Assembly: GCA_003133205.1 (NCBI GenBank)
Contig: PKWK01000246.1
Location: 300 to 20,138 of the forward strand
Source: Granulicella sp.
Lineage (GTDB): Bacteria > Acidobacteriota > Terriglobia > Terriglobales > Acidobacteriaceae
Length of the DNA stretch: 19,839 nt
Direction: 5' to 3'
The notes beneath the pieces are model-generated. The model saw nothing but the letters and a program-made list of their open reading frames with translations. It had not been told where the DNA came from and did not search any database. Position numbers and translations under genes: made by a program. Shown here piece by piece: positions 1 through 7,197 of the stretch (position 1 is the stretch's first letter; every line of letters starts with the position of its first letter).

Positions 1-70
<70 letters not shown>

Positions 71-109
71 CACACCTGTTTTGCCCCGCCGGAGTAATCT
101 GGAGAAACC

Positions 110-415
110 ATGAGCCCATCCGCACAGCAGCCGCAAATGAACCTCGTCCAGACCCCCGACTACCGCGAGTCCTACGCCAACAGCGTCCAGATCCGCGTCA
201 GCGTCTGGGACTTCCAACTGGTCTTCGGTCTGGCCTCGAGCGAGGCCCCCGACCAGATCACCATCCGCAATCAGAATGCAATTTTTCTCAGCCCGCAGCA
301 GGCCAAGGCCCTGTGGAATATGCTGGGGCAGAACCTGGCCCAATACGAGGCGGCCTTCGGTACGCTGAATCTGGAGCCGCAGAGCCACAGCTTCCCGCAG
401 GGACCTGTCAACTAG
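110..415 (+). CDS. DUF3467 domain-containing protein
   Basis: This small protein of 101 residues matches the DUF3467 pattern: a YANSVQIRVSVWDFQLVFG segment near residues 22-40, a central IFLSPQQAKAL segment, and a C-terminal helix ending NLAQYEAAFG. Proteins of this family are about 90-110 residues long, have no signal peptide, and have no established biochemical role. The ATG is preceded by GGAG/TGGAGA at a usable ribosome-binding distance. Its stop is 13 bases before the TTG start of the glycosyltransferase, so the two are probably co-transcribed. Family assignment is from residue pattern only. Confidence 0.85.
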   Translation: MSPSAQQPQMNLVQTPDYRESYANSVQIRVSVWDFQLVFGLASSEAPDQITIRNQNAIFLSPQQAKALWNMLGQNLAQYEAAFGTLNLEPQSHSFPQGPVN

Positions 416-428
416 AGGAGCGATCGTT

Positions 429-2081
429 TTGCGCTGGAAAAGATTCTTCTGGCCGCGACTGGACGCACCCTTCTCCGCGTGGATGATCTTCCCGGTCATC
501 TTTGCGGCGCTCTACGCCAGCCACTTTACCCTGCTTCGCCTGCCTTACTACTGGGACGAGGCCGGCTACTATATTCCCGCCGCGTGGGACTTCTTCCGCA
601 CCGGCACGCTCATCCCCGTCACCACCGTCACCAACGCCCACCCACCGCTGCCGTCGATCCTGCTCGCGGGCTGGTGGCACCTGTCAGGATTTGTCCCCAG
701 CGGGACACGCACCTTCATCTGCATGATTACCGCCGCCGCGCTGCTCGCCGTCTACCGGCTTGCGCGCAACCTGCTGGGCGCACCGGCCGCCGTCGCCACC
801 ACCCTGCTCACCGCCCTCTACCCCATCTGGTACGCGCAGAGCACGCTCGCCCACGCCGACATCTTCGCCGCCGCCTTCACCCTCTGGGCTCTTTCCTTCT
901 ACCTCCAACCCGCCCATGCTCCGCTGGACGCCACTGAAACGGGTGCCCCATCCTTTGCGGCTTCATCGCAAAGGGTGGGTTATTCGCGCCCCGCGCGAAC
1001 CGCCTTCATCTCAGCAGCCATCCTTTTCTCCCTCGCCGCCCTCTCCAAAGAGACCGCCATCATCACGCCCATGGCCCTCGCTCTTTGGGAAGCAATTCTC
1101 TATCTGCGCGACCGCAGACTCCGTCCCCACACCGGATGGATCGCCGCGCTGCTCGCCCCCATCCTTCCCCTCGCAGCCTGGTACGCGTACCACTTCCATC
1201 GCACCGGCTTCGTCTTCGGCAATCCGGAATTCCTCCGCTACAACGCCACCGCAAATCTCGACGCGCACCGTATCACGCTCTGCCTCTACCACCGCTTCCT
1301 CCACCTCACAATGCACATGAACATGTTTGTGCCCGTGACCTGCGCCCTGGCCGTACTGCTGATGCCCGCCATCGCCAATCGCGCTCGACTTCCCCGCCCG
1401 GTCCTCAACGCCATCGCCTTCATTCTGCTCGCCAACTGGATCGCCTTCTCCGTCCTCGGCGGAGCGCTGCTCACCCGCTACCTGCTCCCGATGTATCCGC
1501 TCATCCTGCTAGTCTGCGTGGCCGAGTGGCAGCGCCGCCTGCCACGCTGGGAATCACTCGCCGCGCTCAGCGCCGCCGCGTTCCTCGCCGGCATCTGGAT
1601 CAACCCGCCCTATGCCTTCGCCCCTGAAGACAATCTCACCTATCGCGACATGATCGTGCTGCACCAGCGTGCCGTGTTGCTGATCGCGCAGAGGTGGCCG
1701 CAGGCGACCGTCCTCACCGCGTGGCCCGCCTTCTCCGAGTTGCAACGGCCGGAACTCGGCTACACCAAGGTCCCCATCAAGGCGTTCCCCATCCAGAACT
1801 TCTCGATGGAGGAGATCGCAAAGGCCGCGGCCGATCCCGGCGACTACGACACAGCTCTGCTCTTCTCCACCAAGTGGGCTCCCGCGCCCGGCCGCATCAA
1901 CATCGCCAGAGGCAACGCTCCCGCCGACGCGCGCTACTTCGACTTCCACGAGGATGTGCGCCCCGCCGAGGCCGCCGCGATTCTCCACGGAGAGCTCGTC
2001 TGGCAAGCCTCCACCCGCGGCGAATGGGTTGCGATTCTGCGCTTCCCTCGTATCGAAAATGCCAGCCTGACCCTGCGCTAG
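429..2081 (+). CDS. GT39/ArnT-like membrane glycosyltransferase
   Basis: A multi-spanning protein of 550 residues of the PMT/ArnT type (glycosyltransferase family 39, GT-C fold). These enzymes transfer a sugar from a polyprenyl-phosphate donor to lipid or protein acceptors on the outer face of the inner membrane. A first membrane segment at about residues 17-37 is followed by the acidic pair in YYWDEAGYY (Asp43-Glu44), the usual catalytic/metal-binding motif of the first periplasmic loop, and by NAHPPLPS at 69-76. About ten further hydrophobic segments follow, then a soluble tail. The TTG start is chosen because AGAGGAG ends 8 bases before it. Residues about 171-186 (GAPSFAASSQRVGYSR) are encoded by a palindromic intergenic-type repeat inserted in frame in a loop between membrane segments. 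The acceptor cannot be told from sequence. Confidence 0.8.
   Translation: MRWKRFFWPRLDAPFSAWMIFPVIFAALYASHFTLLRLPYYWDEAGYYIPAAWDFFRTGTLIPVTTVTNAHPPLPSILLAGWWHLSGFVPSGTRTFICMITAAALLAVYRLARNLLGAPAAVATTLLTALYPIWYAQSTLAHADIFAAAFTLWALSFYLQPAHAPLDATETGAPSFAASSQRVGYSRPARTAFISAAILFSLAALSKETAIITPMALALWEAILYLRDRRLRPHTGWIAALLAPILPLAAWYAYHFHRTGFVFGNPEFLRYNATANLDAHRITLCLYHRFLHLTMHMNMFVPVTCALAVLLMPAIANRARLPRPVLNAIAFILLANWIAFSVLGGALLTRYLLPMYPLILLVCVAEWQRRLPRWESLAALSAAAFLAGIWINPPYAFAPEDNLTYRDMIVLHQRAVLLIAQRWPQATVLTAWPAFSELQRPELGYTKVPIKAFPIQNFSMEEIAKAAADPGDYDTALLFSTKWAPAPGRINIARGNAPADARYFDFHEDVRPAEAAAILHGELVWQASTRGEWVAILRFPRIENASLTLR
941..985. repeat. Palindromic repeat inserted in frame in the GT39 gene
   Basis: The left arm CCCATCCTTTGCG (947-959) pairs with the right arm CGCAAAGGGTGGG (967-979) with one G:T wobble, around loop GCTTCAT. 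The same arms occur at 6783-6815 in intergenic DNA, where the loop is GCTTTAT, and the right arm recurs at 7115-7127. Here the flank GGGTGCC precedes it, as in the hairpin at 8627-8662. The reading frame of the glycosyltransferase stays open through the insert. Confidence 0.85.
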
Positions 2082-2111
2082 AAACCCCGCCCCGTCGCCG
2101 CCGATTCTTCT

Positions 2112-2495
2112 TCAAGGCGCGGCAATAGCTTTATATACTGCAAGCCCTCTCGCATTGTTGGCCAGTAACTTCCCGATGCTTTTCAGCAGATCGTTTGGCT
2201 CGTACTCGACTGTCCGATACGCGAAGTGGTCGTGACTAGTTGAAGAATGGGTGATGCAAACCACAGGAGTCTGTGAACCGGACGCTCGGATCAAGGCGGT
2301 GAGCCTCTCTCTGTTTTCGGCCGCAACGGAATGGCCCAGGAGGATCAAGTCGAAATCACCCCGCCTGAAGTGCTCAATCGCCTCCTTTATCGACCCTGCT
2401 GTTGTGACGAAGCATTCAGCAGTTCGCCAGACTGCTCTTTGAGCCTCAAAAAACCACGGATCGAAGCCAACGGCGAGGACGACTTGGATGGACAT
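2112..2495 (-). CDS. Stand-alone degenerate response-regulator receiver domain
   Basis: About 127 residues with the alternating beta/alpha pattern of a CheY-like receiver: VVLAVGFD at the start, DFDLILLGHSV in the position of the phosphoacceptor strand, TPVVCITHS for the next strand, and a final helix LKSIGKLLANN. The aspartate normally found at the end of the third strand is replaced (LLGH), and the N-terminal acidic pair is missing, so classical phosphorylation is unlikely. No output domain is attached. The start MSIQVV is preferred over an upstream ATG at 2522 because GAGGTG lies just before it. Transcription runs away from the 70-residue gene across a 148-bp region containing a perfect palindrome. 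It converges on the glycosyltransferase with about 30 bases between the stops. Confidence 0.72.
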   Translation of the reverse strand: MSIQVVLAVGFDPWFFEAQRAVWRTAECFVTTAGSIKEAIEHFRRGDFDLILLGHSVAAENRERLTALIRASGSQTPVVCITHSSTSHDHFAYRTVEYEPNDLLKSIGKLLANNARGLAVYKAIAAP

Positions 2496-2519
2496 AGGCA
2501 CCTCGGGTATCCGGTAATT

Positions 2520-2530
2520 CATACCCGGGT
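2520..2530. promoter_or_regulatory. Half-conserved operator-like site (CATACCCGGGT)
   Basis: The 8-bp palindromic core ACCCGGGT at 2523-2530 is flanked on the left by CAT, matching one half of the 16-bp palindrome at 2590-2605. The centres of the two sites are 71 bases apart, about seven helical turns. It lies close to the start of the receiver gene. Function is inferred. Confidence 0.4.
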
Positions 2531-2589
2531 CTGTATAGGAGTACGCTTTCGCGCTTCTGTGTGTCTGTCACCTGTCGCACTTAGCCAAC

Positions 2590-2605
2590 GTATACCCGGG
2601 TATAC
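2590..2605. promoter_or_regulatory. Perfect 16-bp palindrome, candidate operator
   Basis: GTATACCCGGGTATAC is its own reverse complement. It sits in the intergenic region between the divergent receiver gene and the 70-residue gene, 38 bases before the ATG of the latter, where a repressor or activator would be expected to act. The binding factor is not identifiable from this window. Confidence 0.55.
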
Positions 2606-2643
2606 CACGTGCTTGGAGTATGGTTGGCCCAAGAGGAATAGCC

Positions 2644-2856
2644 ATGAAGTTTGACTCGAACGACGCCGACAAACAGGCCATGAGGGTAATCGAACTCTTG
2701 ATCGAAAGCGGACACTACAAAGGCTTTCGCAAGGAAGACGTCATCAAGATCATTGCCAAAGATGCGAACGTACTCGCGACGGCGCTCACGCTCAAACCGG
2801 AAGGAACCGCAGAGGAGAAGGAAGAGTCCGAATCACAGTTGAACCCGTACACCTAA
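2644..2856 (+). CDS. Hypothetical 70-residue protein
   Basis: A small soluble protein of 70 residues, beginning MKFDSNDADKQAMRVIELL and ending in an acidic, Glu-rich tail. The ATG at 2644 is preceded by AGAGGA at good spacing; an upstream in-frame ATG at 2620 has no such site and is rejected. Two predicted helices (ADKQAMRVIELLIES and KEDVIKIIAKDANVLATAL) suggest a small helical fold. I do not recognise a family. It is transcribed divergently from the receiver gene across the palindrome and ends 28 bases from the stop of the convergent cNMP-domain gene. Confidence 0.65.
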   Translation: MKFDSNDADKQAMRVIELLIESGHYKGFRKEDVIKIIAKDANVLATALTLKPEGTAEEKEESESQLNPYT

Positions 2857-2884
2857 ACAGGACGGCGCCTTCCAGCAGGCAACG

Positions 2885-3295
2885 TCACAGGTGCGAAAGG
2901 GCCTCGCGCGCAAATCTGACTTCTTCCGCGAGAACCTTCAACACGCGGAACGACAAGGTCGGCTGGGTATTCATCAGCTGAACGAAGTCCTCGCACGACA
3001 ACAGGCTTACTTCAGCGCCCTCCAGAGCTTCCGCGGTCAGAGAATACGGCTTCGCCCCAACCACGGCAGGCACGCCAAGCAGCGAACCAGCGATTGCCCT
3101 AACGCTCAGAATCGCATCCCCGTCCGACTTGCTGGTCAGTCTGGCAGCGCCTTTCCTTAGGATGTACACGCCGGTGGGCGCATCGCCCTGGTGGAATAGA
3201 ACGCCGTCCGAGCCAACAGCAACTGGCTTCGATTGCTTCTCCAGTTCCTCTATCAATTCAGAATCGGCAACAAACGCGGTCGAAACTTGGGTCAC
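2885..3295 (-). CDS. Cyclic nucleotide-binding-like domain protein without DNA-binding domain
   Basis: A 136-residue Crp/Fnr-type beta-roll domain. Visible elements are VLFHQGDAPTGVYILRKG (typical glycine turns) and AGSLLGVPAVVGAKPYSLTAEA in the phosphate-binding-cassette position, then a C-terminal helix LSFRVLKVLAEEVRFAREAL like the Crp dimer helix. No helix-turn-helix follows. In the cassette the usual Gly-Glu and Arg-(Ser/Thr)-Ala residues are not conserved (GSLLG and YSLTA), so cAMP binding is doubtful. The GTG start at 3295 is chosen because GGAGG lies 6 bases upstream; a longer frame from an ATG at 3361 lacks a ribosome-binding site. It may act by protein-protein signalling, but this is inference. 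Confidence 0.75.
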   Translation of the reverse strand: MTQVSTAFVADSELIEELEKQSKPVAVGSDGVLFHQGDAPTGVYILRKGAARLTSKSDGDAILSVRAIAGSLLGVPAVVGAKPYSLTAEALEGAEVSLLSCEDFVQLMNTQPTLSFRVLKVLAEEVRFAREALSHL

Positions 3296-3470
3296 TGAAA
3301 GCCTCCATGAGTCAGGCCCAGAGAATGACCAATAAATCGGATTCCTGTCGGCATGAGACATTGTCGAATTGTTTCATCGCTCGTACCTGGTCGCCGTGAT
3401 GAGCATCACAATCCATTGTGCGGTACATCACATAGAGCCCTGCCCAGCGCACCACCCCCCTCCCGCCTTC

Positions 3471-3476
3471 TATAAT
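3471..3476 (+). promoter_or_regulatory. TATAAT -10 box, possibly for leaderless TPR-protein mRNA
   Basis: A consensus TATAAT ends 9 bases before the GTG at 3486 that best starts the TPR protein's signal peptide. A transcript starting 7 or so bases after the hexamer would have almost no leader. No good -35 hexamer is seen, and no Shine-Dalgarno sequence precedes the GTG. Confidence 0.45.
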
Positions 3477-3485
3477 CGTCAGATC

Positions 3486-5138
3486 GTGGTCAGAACTCCC
3501 CCCAGCCCAATCCGCCAGCTTCTTCCCCTGGCAATTCTGCTCGCGGCCTGGGCCCCATTTCTCCAGGTCCAAGCCCAAACGCCTGCCGCGCCCCCCGACT
3601 CCGCGGCAGACATCCGCCAGCCCGGCGGCCGCCTTGTCCTCGTTCTGCCGTTTGACAACCGCTCCGGCCAATCCAACCTCGGCTGGATCGGCGATTCCTT
3701 CCCCTACACGCTGGGCCAGCGCCTGAACTCCGTGGGCTTTCTGACCATCGGTCGCGACGATCGCCAGTACGCGCTCGAACACCTGGGCCTGCCGCCCGAC
3801 TTCCGCCCCAGCCGCGCCACCACCATCCGCATCGCGCAGACGCTGGACGCGGACTTTGTCGTCGTCGGCAGTTTCAACGTGCAGAACGGCCGCATCGAGG
3901 TGCAGGCGCAGGTGCTGGAGGTGAACCAGCTCCGCATGTCCCCGCCGCTGACCGATTCAAGCCTCCTCCCGCGCCTCTTCGACGTGGAAAACGCCATCGC
4001 GTGGAAGGTCGCGCAGCGCATGGACCCGCACTTCGCCGTTGCCGAACAGACGTTTCTGGCCGCTGCAGGCGGGGTGCGCCTCAGTTCGTTTGAGGACTAC
4101 ATCCGCGGCACCTCCGCGCCCACGTCCGACGAGCGGCTGAAGCGTCTTGAAGCCGCCGTCGCCGAGACTCCCGACTACACCGCTGCCCTGCTCGCCCTCG
4201 GCAAGGAACAGTACGCCGCGCGCGAGTACGAGGCCGCTGCCGCCACCCTCTCCAAGGTTCCGCCAACCGACCGCGTTGCTCTCGAAGCCGGCTTCTACCG
4301 CGGCCTGGCCCGCTTCAATATCGCCAAGTACGCCGAGGCCGCCACCGCCTTCGCCTTTGTCGCGACTCGCCTCCCGCTGCCCGAGGTGGTCAACGATCAG
4401 GGCGTGGCCGCCAGCCGCCAGGGCAAGGACGCCGCGCCGCTCTTCCAGCAGGTGATCGCAGCCGACCCCAACGATGCCGACTACCACTTCAACCTGGCGG
4501 TCGCGCTGCTAGGTCACAGTGACATCGCCGGAGCCACGCGCGAGGTGCAGGCCGCGCTGAAGCTGCATTCGGACGACCCCGAAGCCACCGAACTGCTCAC
4601 TCGCCTGCAGGCCACGCACGGCTCCACGGCCAACCTGAAATCGATCATGGGCGCGGGCGGCTTCGATCCCACGACGCGCATTCGCCGCACCTGGTCGGAG
4701 GCATCCTTCCGCCAGGTTGCGTTCCAACTCGACCAGATGCGCGCCATCCAGATGGCCAGGCTGCCGCCCGCCGAACAGGCGATCCGATACTTGCAGCTCG
4801 GCGTCGAATACCTCGCGCAGGGCCTGATTCCCGAGGCCGAGCAGGAGTTCCACAGCGCCCTGACCGCGGACCCAAAGAACGCCGCGGCGCACGCCGGCAT
4901 CGCCCAGGTGCGCGAACGCAGCGGCTCCGCAGACGACGCACGCGCGGAGGCTCAGACCTCCTTGAAACTCGCGCCCAACATCGCAGCCTACCTGGTGCTG
5001 GCGCGGCTTGACCTGCAGGCCAACAATCTCGCCGCATCCGCCAACGACGTGTCGAACGCGCTACGGCTGGAGCCCGCCAACTCCGCCGCGCTCGGCATGA
5101 AGACCGCTCTCCAGGCCCGCGGCCAAAGCGTTCCATAA
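3486..5138 (+). CDS. Secreted TolB-like/TPR-repeat protein
   Basis: About 550 residues from the GTG at 3486. A signal peptide (basic start, then LLPLAILLAAWAPFLQVQA) is followed by a TolB/FlgO-like N-terminal domain with LVLVLPFDNRSG and IGRDDR and a segment ADFVVVGSFNV (to about residue 150). Several TPR-type helical hairpins come next, for example around residues 228-290, 330-365 and 434-540 (LQLGVEYLAQGLIPEAEQEF, LALGKEQYAAREYEAA). Such proteins act as periplasmic or envelope scaffolds. The open frame extends upstream to 3369, but the extra 39 residues are His/Pro-rich, precede the signal peptide and lack a ribosome-binding site, so the GTG start is preferred. The partner is not evident from its neighbours. 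Confidence 0.78.
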   Translation: MVRTPPSPIRQLLPLAILLAAWAPFLQVQAQTPAAPPDSAADIRQPGGRLVLVLPFDNRSGQSNLGWIGDSFPYTLGQRLNSVGFLTIGRDDRQYALEHLGLPPDFRPSRATTIRIAQTLDADFVVVGSFNVQNGRIEVQAQVLEVNQLRMSPPLTDSSLLPRLFDVENAIAWKVAQRMDPHFAVAEQTFLAAAGGVRLSSFEDYIRGTSAPTSDERLKRLEAAVAETPDYTAALLALGKEQYAAREYEAAAATLSKVPPTDRVALEAGFYRGLARFNIAKYAEAATAFAFVATRLPLPEVVNDQGVAASRQGKDAAPLFQQVIAADPNDADYHFNLAVALLGHSDIAGATREVQAALKLHSDDPEATELLTRLQATHGSTANLKSIMGAGGFDPTTRIRRTWSEASFRQVAFQLDQMRAIQMARLPPAEQAIRYLQLGVEYLAQGLIPEAEQEFHSALTADPKNAAAHAGIAQVRERSGSADDARAEAQTSLKLAPNIAAYLVLARLDLQANNLAASANDVSNALRLEPANSAALGMKTALQARGQSVP

Positions 5139-5189
5139 AACGCTGCGAAATCCACAATTCTGCCGTATGGTTAAGGCGCGGCTTAAGAC

Positions 5190-5275
5190 AGATGAGGAGC
5201 AACCCCGTCTTGCTTAAGGGCACTGCTTCAGCCGTGCCGTAGACCCTTTGCTGGCGATAGGGCTTTAGCCCCTGA
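5190..5275. repeat. Intergenic hairpin repeats upstream of nfeD
   Basis: Two small hairpins lie here. The first is GGCACTGC-TTCA-GCCGTGCC at 5219-5238 with one mismatch. The second is GGGC-TTTA-GCCC at 5260-5271. The TTTA-loop hairpin recurs downstream of nfeD at 6752-6765, so both sides of the gene carry the same class of short palindromic repeat. The right-hand repeat supplies GAGG just before the longest possible nfeD frame. Confidence 0.6.
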
Positions 5276-5337
5276 GGTACTCCTTCTTGCGCTGGCCGAT
5301 CGTTTTCCGCGTGTTAGTAGCCCGTGAGGTGCGTCCC

Positions 5338-6660
5338 TTGCTTCGCCTTCCCATCATTCGCCGCATCAGCCGCTCGGCCATCGTACTCGCGGCACTCGTC
5401 GCCCTCGCCGCCCTTCTGCCCCTTCGAGCGCAGTCGCCCACCGCTCCGCTGATCATCAAGCTCACCATCCACGACACCATCCAGCCCATCACCGCCGAGT
5501 ACCTCAAGCGCGGCCTCGACGAAGCCGCGAGCCAACACGCGCAGGCTGTCCTCATCTCCATGGGCACGCCCGGCGGCCTGCTCGAATCCACCCGCGAGAT
5601 GGTCGCCGACATCGAAGCATCAACAGTCCCCGTAATCCTCTTCATCGAGCCATCGGGGAGCCGCGCAGGCTCAGCCGGCTTCTTCTTACTTGAGTCCGCT
5701 GACATCGCCGCCATGGCTCCCGGAACCAATGCCGGCGCCGCCCACCCCATCCTCGAAGGCACCACCATGGATGAAGTGCTCAAGCAGAAGGTCGAGAACG
5801 ACGCCGCCGCCTTCCTGCGCTCCTACGTCACCGTGCGCGGCCGCGACGCAGCCGCCGCCGAAGATGCGGTGCGCAACTCGAAGTCCTACAGTGAAGCCGA
5901 GGCCCTGAAGCTGCACCTCATCGACCTGGTCGCGACGGACGATAACGCCCTGCTCGGCGCACTCGACGGCCGCACCATCAAGCGCTTCCACGGCGAGAGC
6001 CAGACCCTCCACCTCGCCCACGCGAACATCGTTCCCATGCCGCCGTCGACACGCGAGCGCCTGCTGACGCGCCTCACCAGCCCCGACCTCGACGTGCTTC
6101 TGCTGATGTGCGGCGGGCTGCTGATCTATCTCGAATTCAACGTTCCCGGCACCATCGTTCCCGGCGCGCTGGGCACGCTGATGGTGCTGCTCGCGATCTT
6201 CGGATTGAACCTGCTGCCAGTCCAGCACACCGCGATCCTGCTGCTGGTCGCCGCAATCGGGCTGATGGTGCTGGAGGCCAAATTCGCCAGCCATGGCGCG
6301 CTCGGAATCGCCGGCGTGCTGTGCCTGGTCTTCGGGCTAGCCACGCTGGTCAACGGGCCAACTCCGGAGATGCGTGTGCACTTTGGCGTGGCGGCCGGCG
6401 CAGGCGTCGGCTTCGGAGCCATCACCTTCGGGCTGGCGTGGATCGCCTTCAAAGCCCACCGCGCCAAACGCCTCACCGGCCCCGAAGCAATGCTCGGCCA
6501 CATCGCAGTTGCAATGACGCCACTCGCGCCCACAGGCCAGGTGGAAGTCCGCGGCGAAATCTGGAAGGCCACACTACCGCCCAACACCCCACCCGTCCCC
6601 GCCGGAGCAGAAGTCACAGTCCGCGCCGTCGACGGCCTAACCCTCACCGTCGCCCCGTGA
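5338..6660 (+). CDS. nfeD: NfeD-family membrane-bound serine protease (ClpP-class)
   Basis: About 440 residues with the long-NfeD layout: signal peptide (AIVLAALVALAALLPLRAQ), a ClpP/SppA-like protease domain, four or so membrane segments (about residues 245-360) and a C-terminal OB-fold domain. In the protease domain the GSRAGSAGFF motif provides the likely nucleophile Ser112, and KVEND provides the likely general base Lys151 of the Ser-Lys dyad known from this family (numbering from the 5338 start). NfeD proteases usually act with stomatins in membrane protein quality control; no stomatin gene is visible here. The TTG at 5338 has GAGGT 7 bases upstream and gives a compact signal peptide. 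An upstream TTG at 5287 is also possible but takes its ribosome-binding site from a repeat. The last 16 codons recur twice downstream. Confidence 0.85.
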   Translation: MLRLPIIRRISRSAIVLAALVALAALLPLRAQSPTAPLIIKLTIHDTIQPITAEYLKRGLDEAASQHAQAVLISMGTPGGLLESTREMVADIEASTVPVILFIEPSGSRAGSAGFFLLESADIAAMAPGTNAGAAHPILEGTTMDEVLKQKVENDAAAFLRSYVTVRGRDAAAAEDAVRNSKSYSEAEALKLHLIDLVATDDNALLGALDGRTIKRFHGESQTLHLAHANIVPMPPSTRERLLTRLTSPDLDVLLLMCGGLLIYLEFNVPGTIVPGALGTLMVLLAIFGLNLLPVQHTAILLLVAAIGLMVLEAKFASHGALGIAGVLCLVFGLATLVNGPTPEMRVHFGVAAGAGVGFGAITFGLAWIAFKAHRAKRLTGPEAMLGHIAVAMTPLAPTGQVEVRGEIWKATLPPNTPPVPAGAEVTVRAVDGLTLTVAP

Positions 6661-6711
6661 GGTCGCGCCACTGTTTTCCTCTGAAAGCCGCTGTTCTTGC
6701 TCCTGAGATAG

Positions 6712-6731
6712 GTCCGGGCTTCAGCCCGGAC
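6712..6731. repeat. Perfect hairpin, TTCA loop
   Basis: GTCCGGGC (6712-6719) pairs perfectly with GCCCGGAC (6724-6731) around a TTCA loop, 52 bases after the nfeD stop. No T-tract follows, so it fits the local short palindromic repeat class better than an intrinsic terminator, although it could still stabilise the 3' end of the nfeD transcript. Confidence 0.65.
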
Positions 6732-6751
6732 ATTAACCTCCGGGCGAAAAC

Positions 6752-6765
6752 GGGGCTTTAGCCCC
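6752..6765. repeat. Perfect hairpin, TTTA loop
   Basis: GGGGC (6752-6756) pairs with GCCCC (6761-6765) around a TTTA loop. It is the same element as GGGC-TTTA-GCCC upstream of nfeD at 5260-5271. Confidence 0.6.
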
Positions 6766-6782
6766 TGGGATAGGTTGGGTGG

Positions 6783-6815
6783 CCCATCCTTTGCGGCTTT
6801 ATCGCAAAGGGTGGG
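6783..6815. repeat. Palindromic repeat (CCTTTGCG arms), intergenic copy
   Basis: CCCATCCTTTGCG, loop GCTTTAT, CGCAAAGGGTGGG: a 13-bp stem with one wobble. It is identical in both arms to the copy inside the glycosyltransferase gene at 947-979. The right arm is the first part of the 83-bp direct repeat. Confidence 0.85.
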
Positions 6816-6885
6816 TTGTCCAGGGAAGCTCGACCGCCTTCCCCAAGCCGGCCACAAATCAGGGCACTATAATCCCAGTCACCGT
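6803..6885 (+). repeat. 83-bp exact direct repeat, copy 1
   Basis: Identical base for base with 7115-7197. It runs from the right arm of the palindromic repeat, through a segment containing TATAAT at 6868-6873, into the first 8 bases of an nfeD 3'-end fragment. The frame continuous with the nfeD tail has no stop codon through the whole repeat. Confidence 0.95.
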
Positions 6886-6925
6886 TCGCGCCATCGATGG
6901 CCTCACCCTCACCGTCGCACCATAA
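6878..6925 (+). pseudogene. nfeD 3'-end fragment, copy 1
   Basis: Sixteen codons including the stop encode VTVRAIDGLTLTVAP, the same C-terminus as the intact NfeD upstream except for Ile in place of Val at one position. Compared with the intact gene, seven of the eight codon differences are synonymous or stop-for-stop. There is no gene body in front of it, only the 83-bp repeat, so this is an isolated gene end. Confidence 0.85.
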
Positions 6926-7009
6926 ACCGCAGCCGCGAAGGACCAAAGCGCTCTGCAATATCACTCCTATTCGAGACACGCAAAGCGCTGAAAGCGCGCC
7001 CTATACCAG

Positions 7010-7028
7010 CCTAGGCCGAAGGCCTAGG
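7010..7028. repeat. Perfect hairpin CCTAGGCC-GAA-GGCCTAGG
   Basis: An 8-bp perfect stem with a GAA loop lies between the two nfeD-tail fragments. A second, weaker one of the form GGGC-TGAAAG-GCCC follows at about 7050-7063. Both are of the short intergenic palindrome class. Confidence 0.65.
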
Positions 7029-7094
7029 TAAGCGCCCGCCAAGAACCCGAGGGCTGAAAGGCCCGACATAAATGGTAGCCACGTCTGCCGATCC

Positions 7095-7127
7095 GGTTGG
7101 CCATCCTGTCTCACCGCAAAGGGTGGG
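7095..7127. repeat. Degenerate palindromic repeat (right arm intact)
   Basis: The right arm CGCAAAGGGTGGG is intact at 7115-7127. The left arm is eroded (CCATCCTGTC in place of CCCATCCTTTGCG), so the hairpin is largely lost. It sits in the same place relative to the 83-bp repeat as the intact copy at 6783. Confidence 0.7.
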
Positions 7128-7197
7128 TTGTCCAGGGAAGCTCGACCGCCTTCCCCAAGCCGGCCACAAATCAGGGCACTATAATCCCAGTCACCGT
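7115..7197 (+). repeat. 83-bp exact direct repeat, copy 2
   Basis: The second identical copy of 6803-6885, 312 bases further on. It again runs into the first 8 bases of an nfeD 3'-end fragment, after which the two copies diverge only at synonymous codon positions. Confidence 0.95.

Noticed and set aside
6775..7014. Short open frames across the repeat junction, including one starting MGGPSFAALSQRVG
   Set aside because: They are translations of the palindromic repeat and have no ribosome-binding site or similarity to a protein family.
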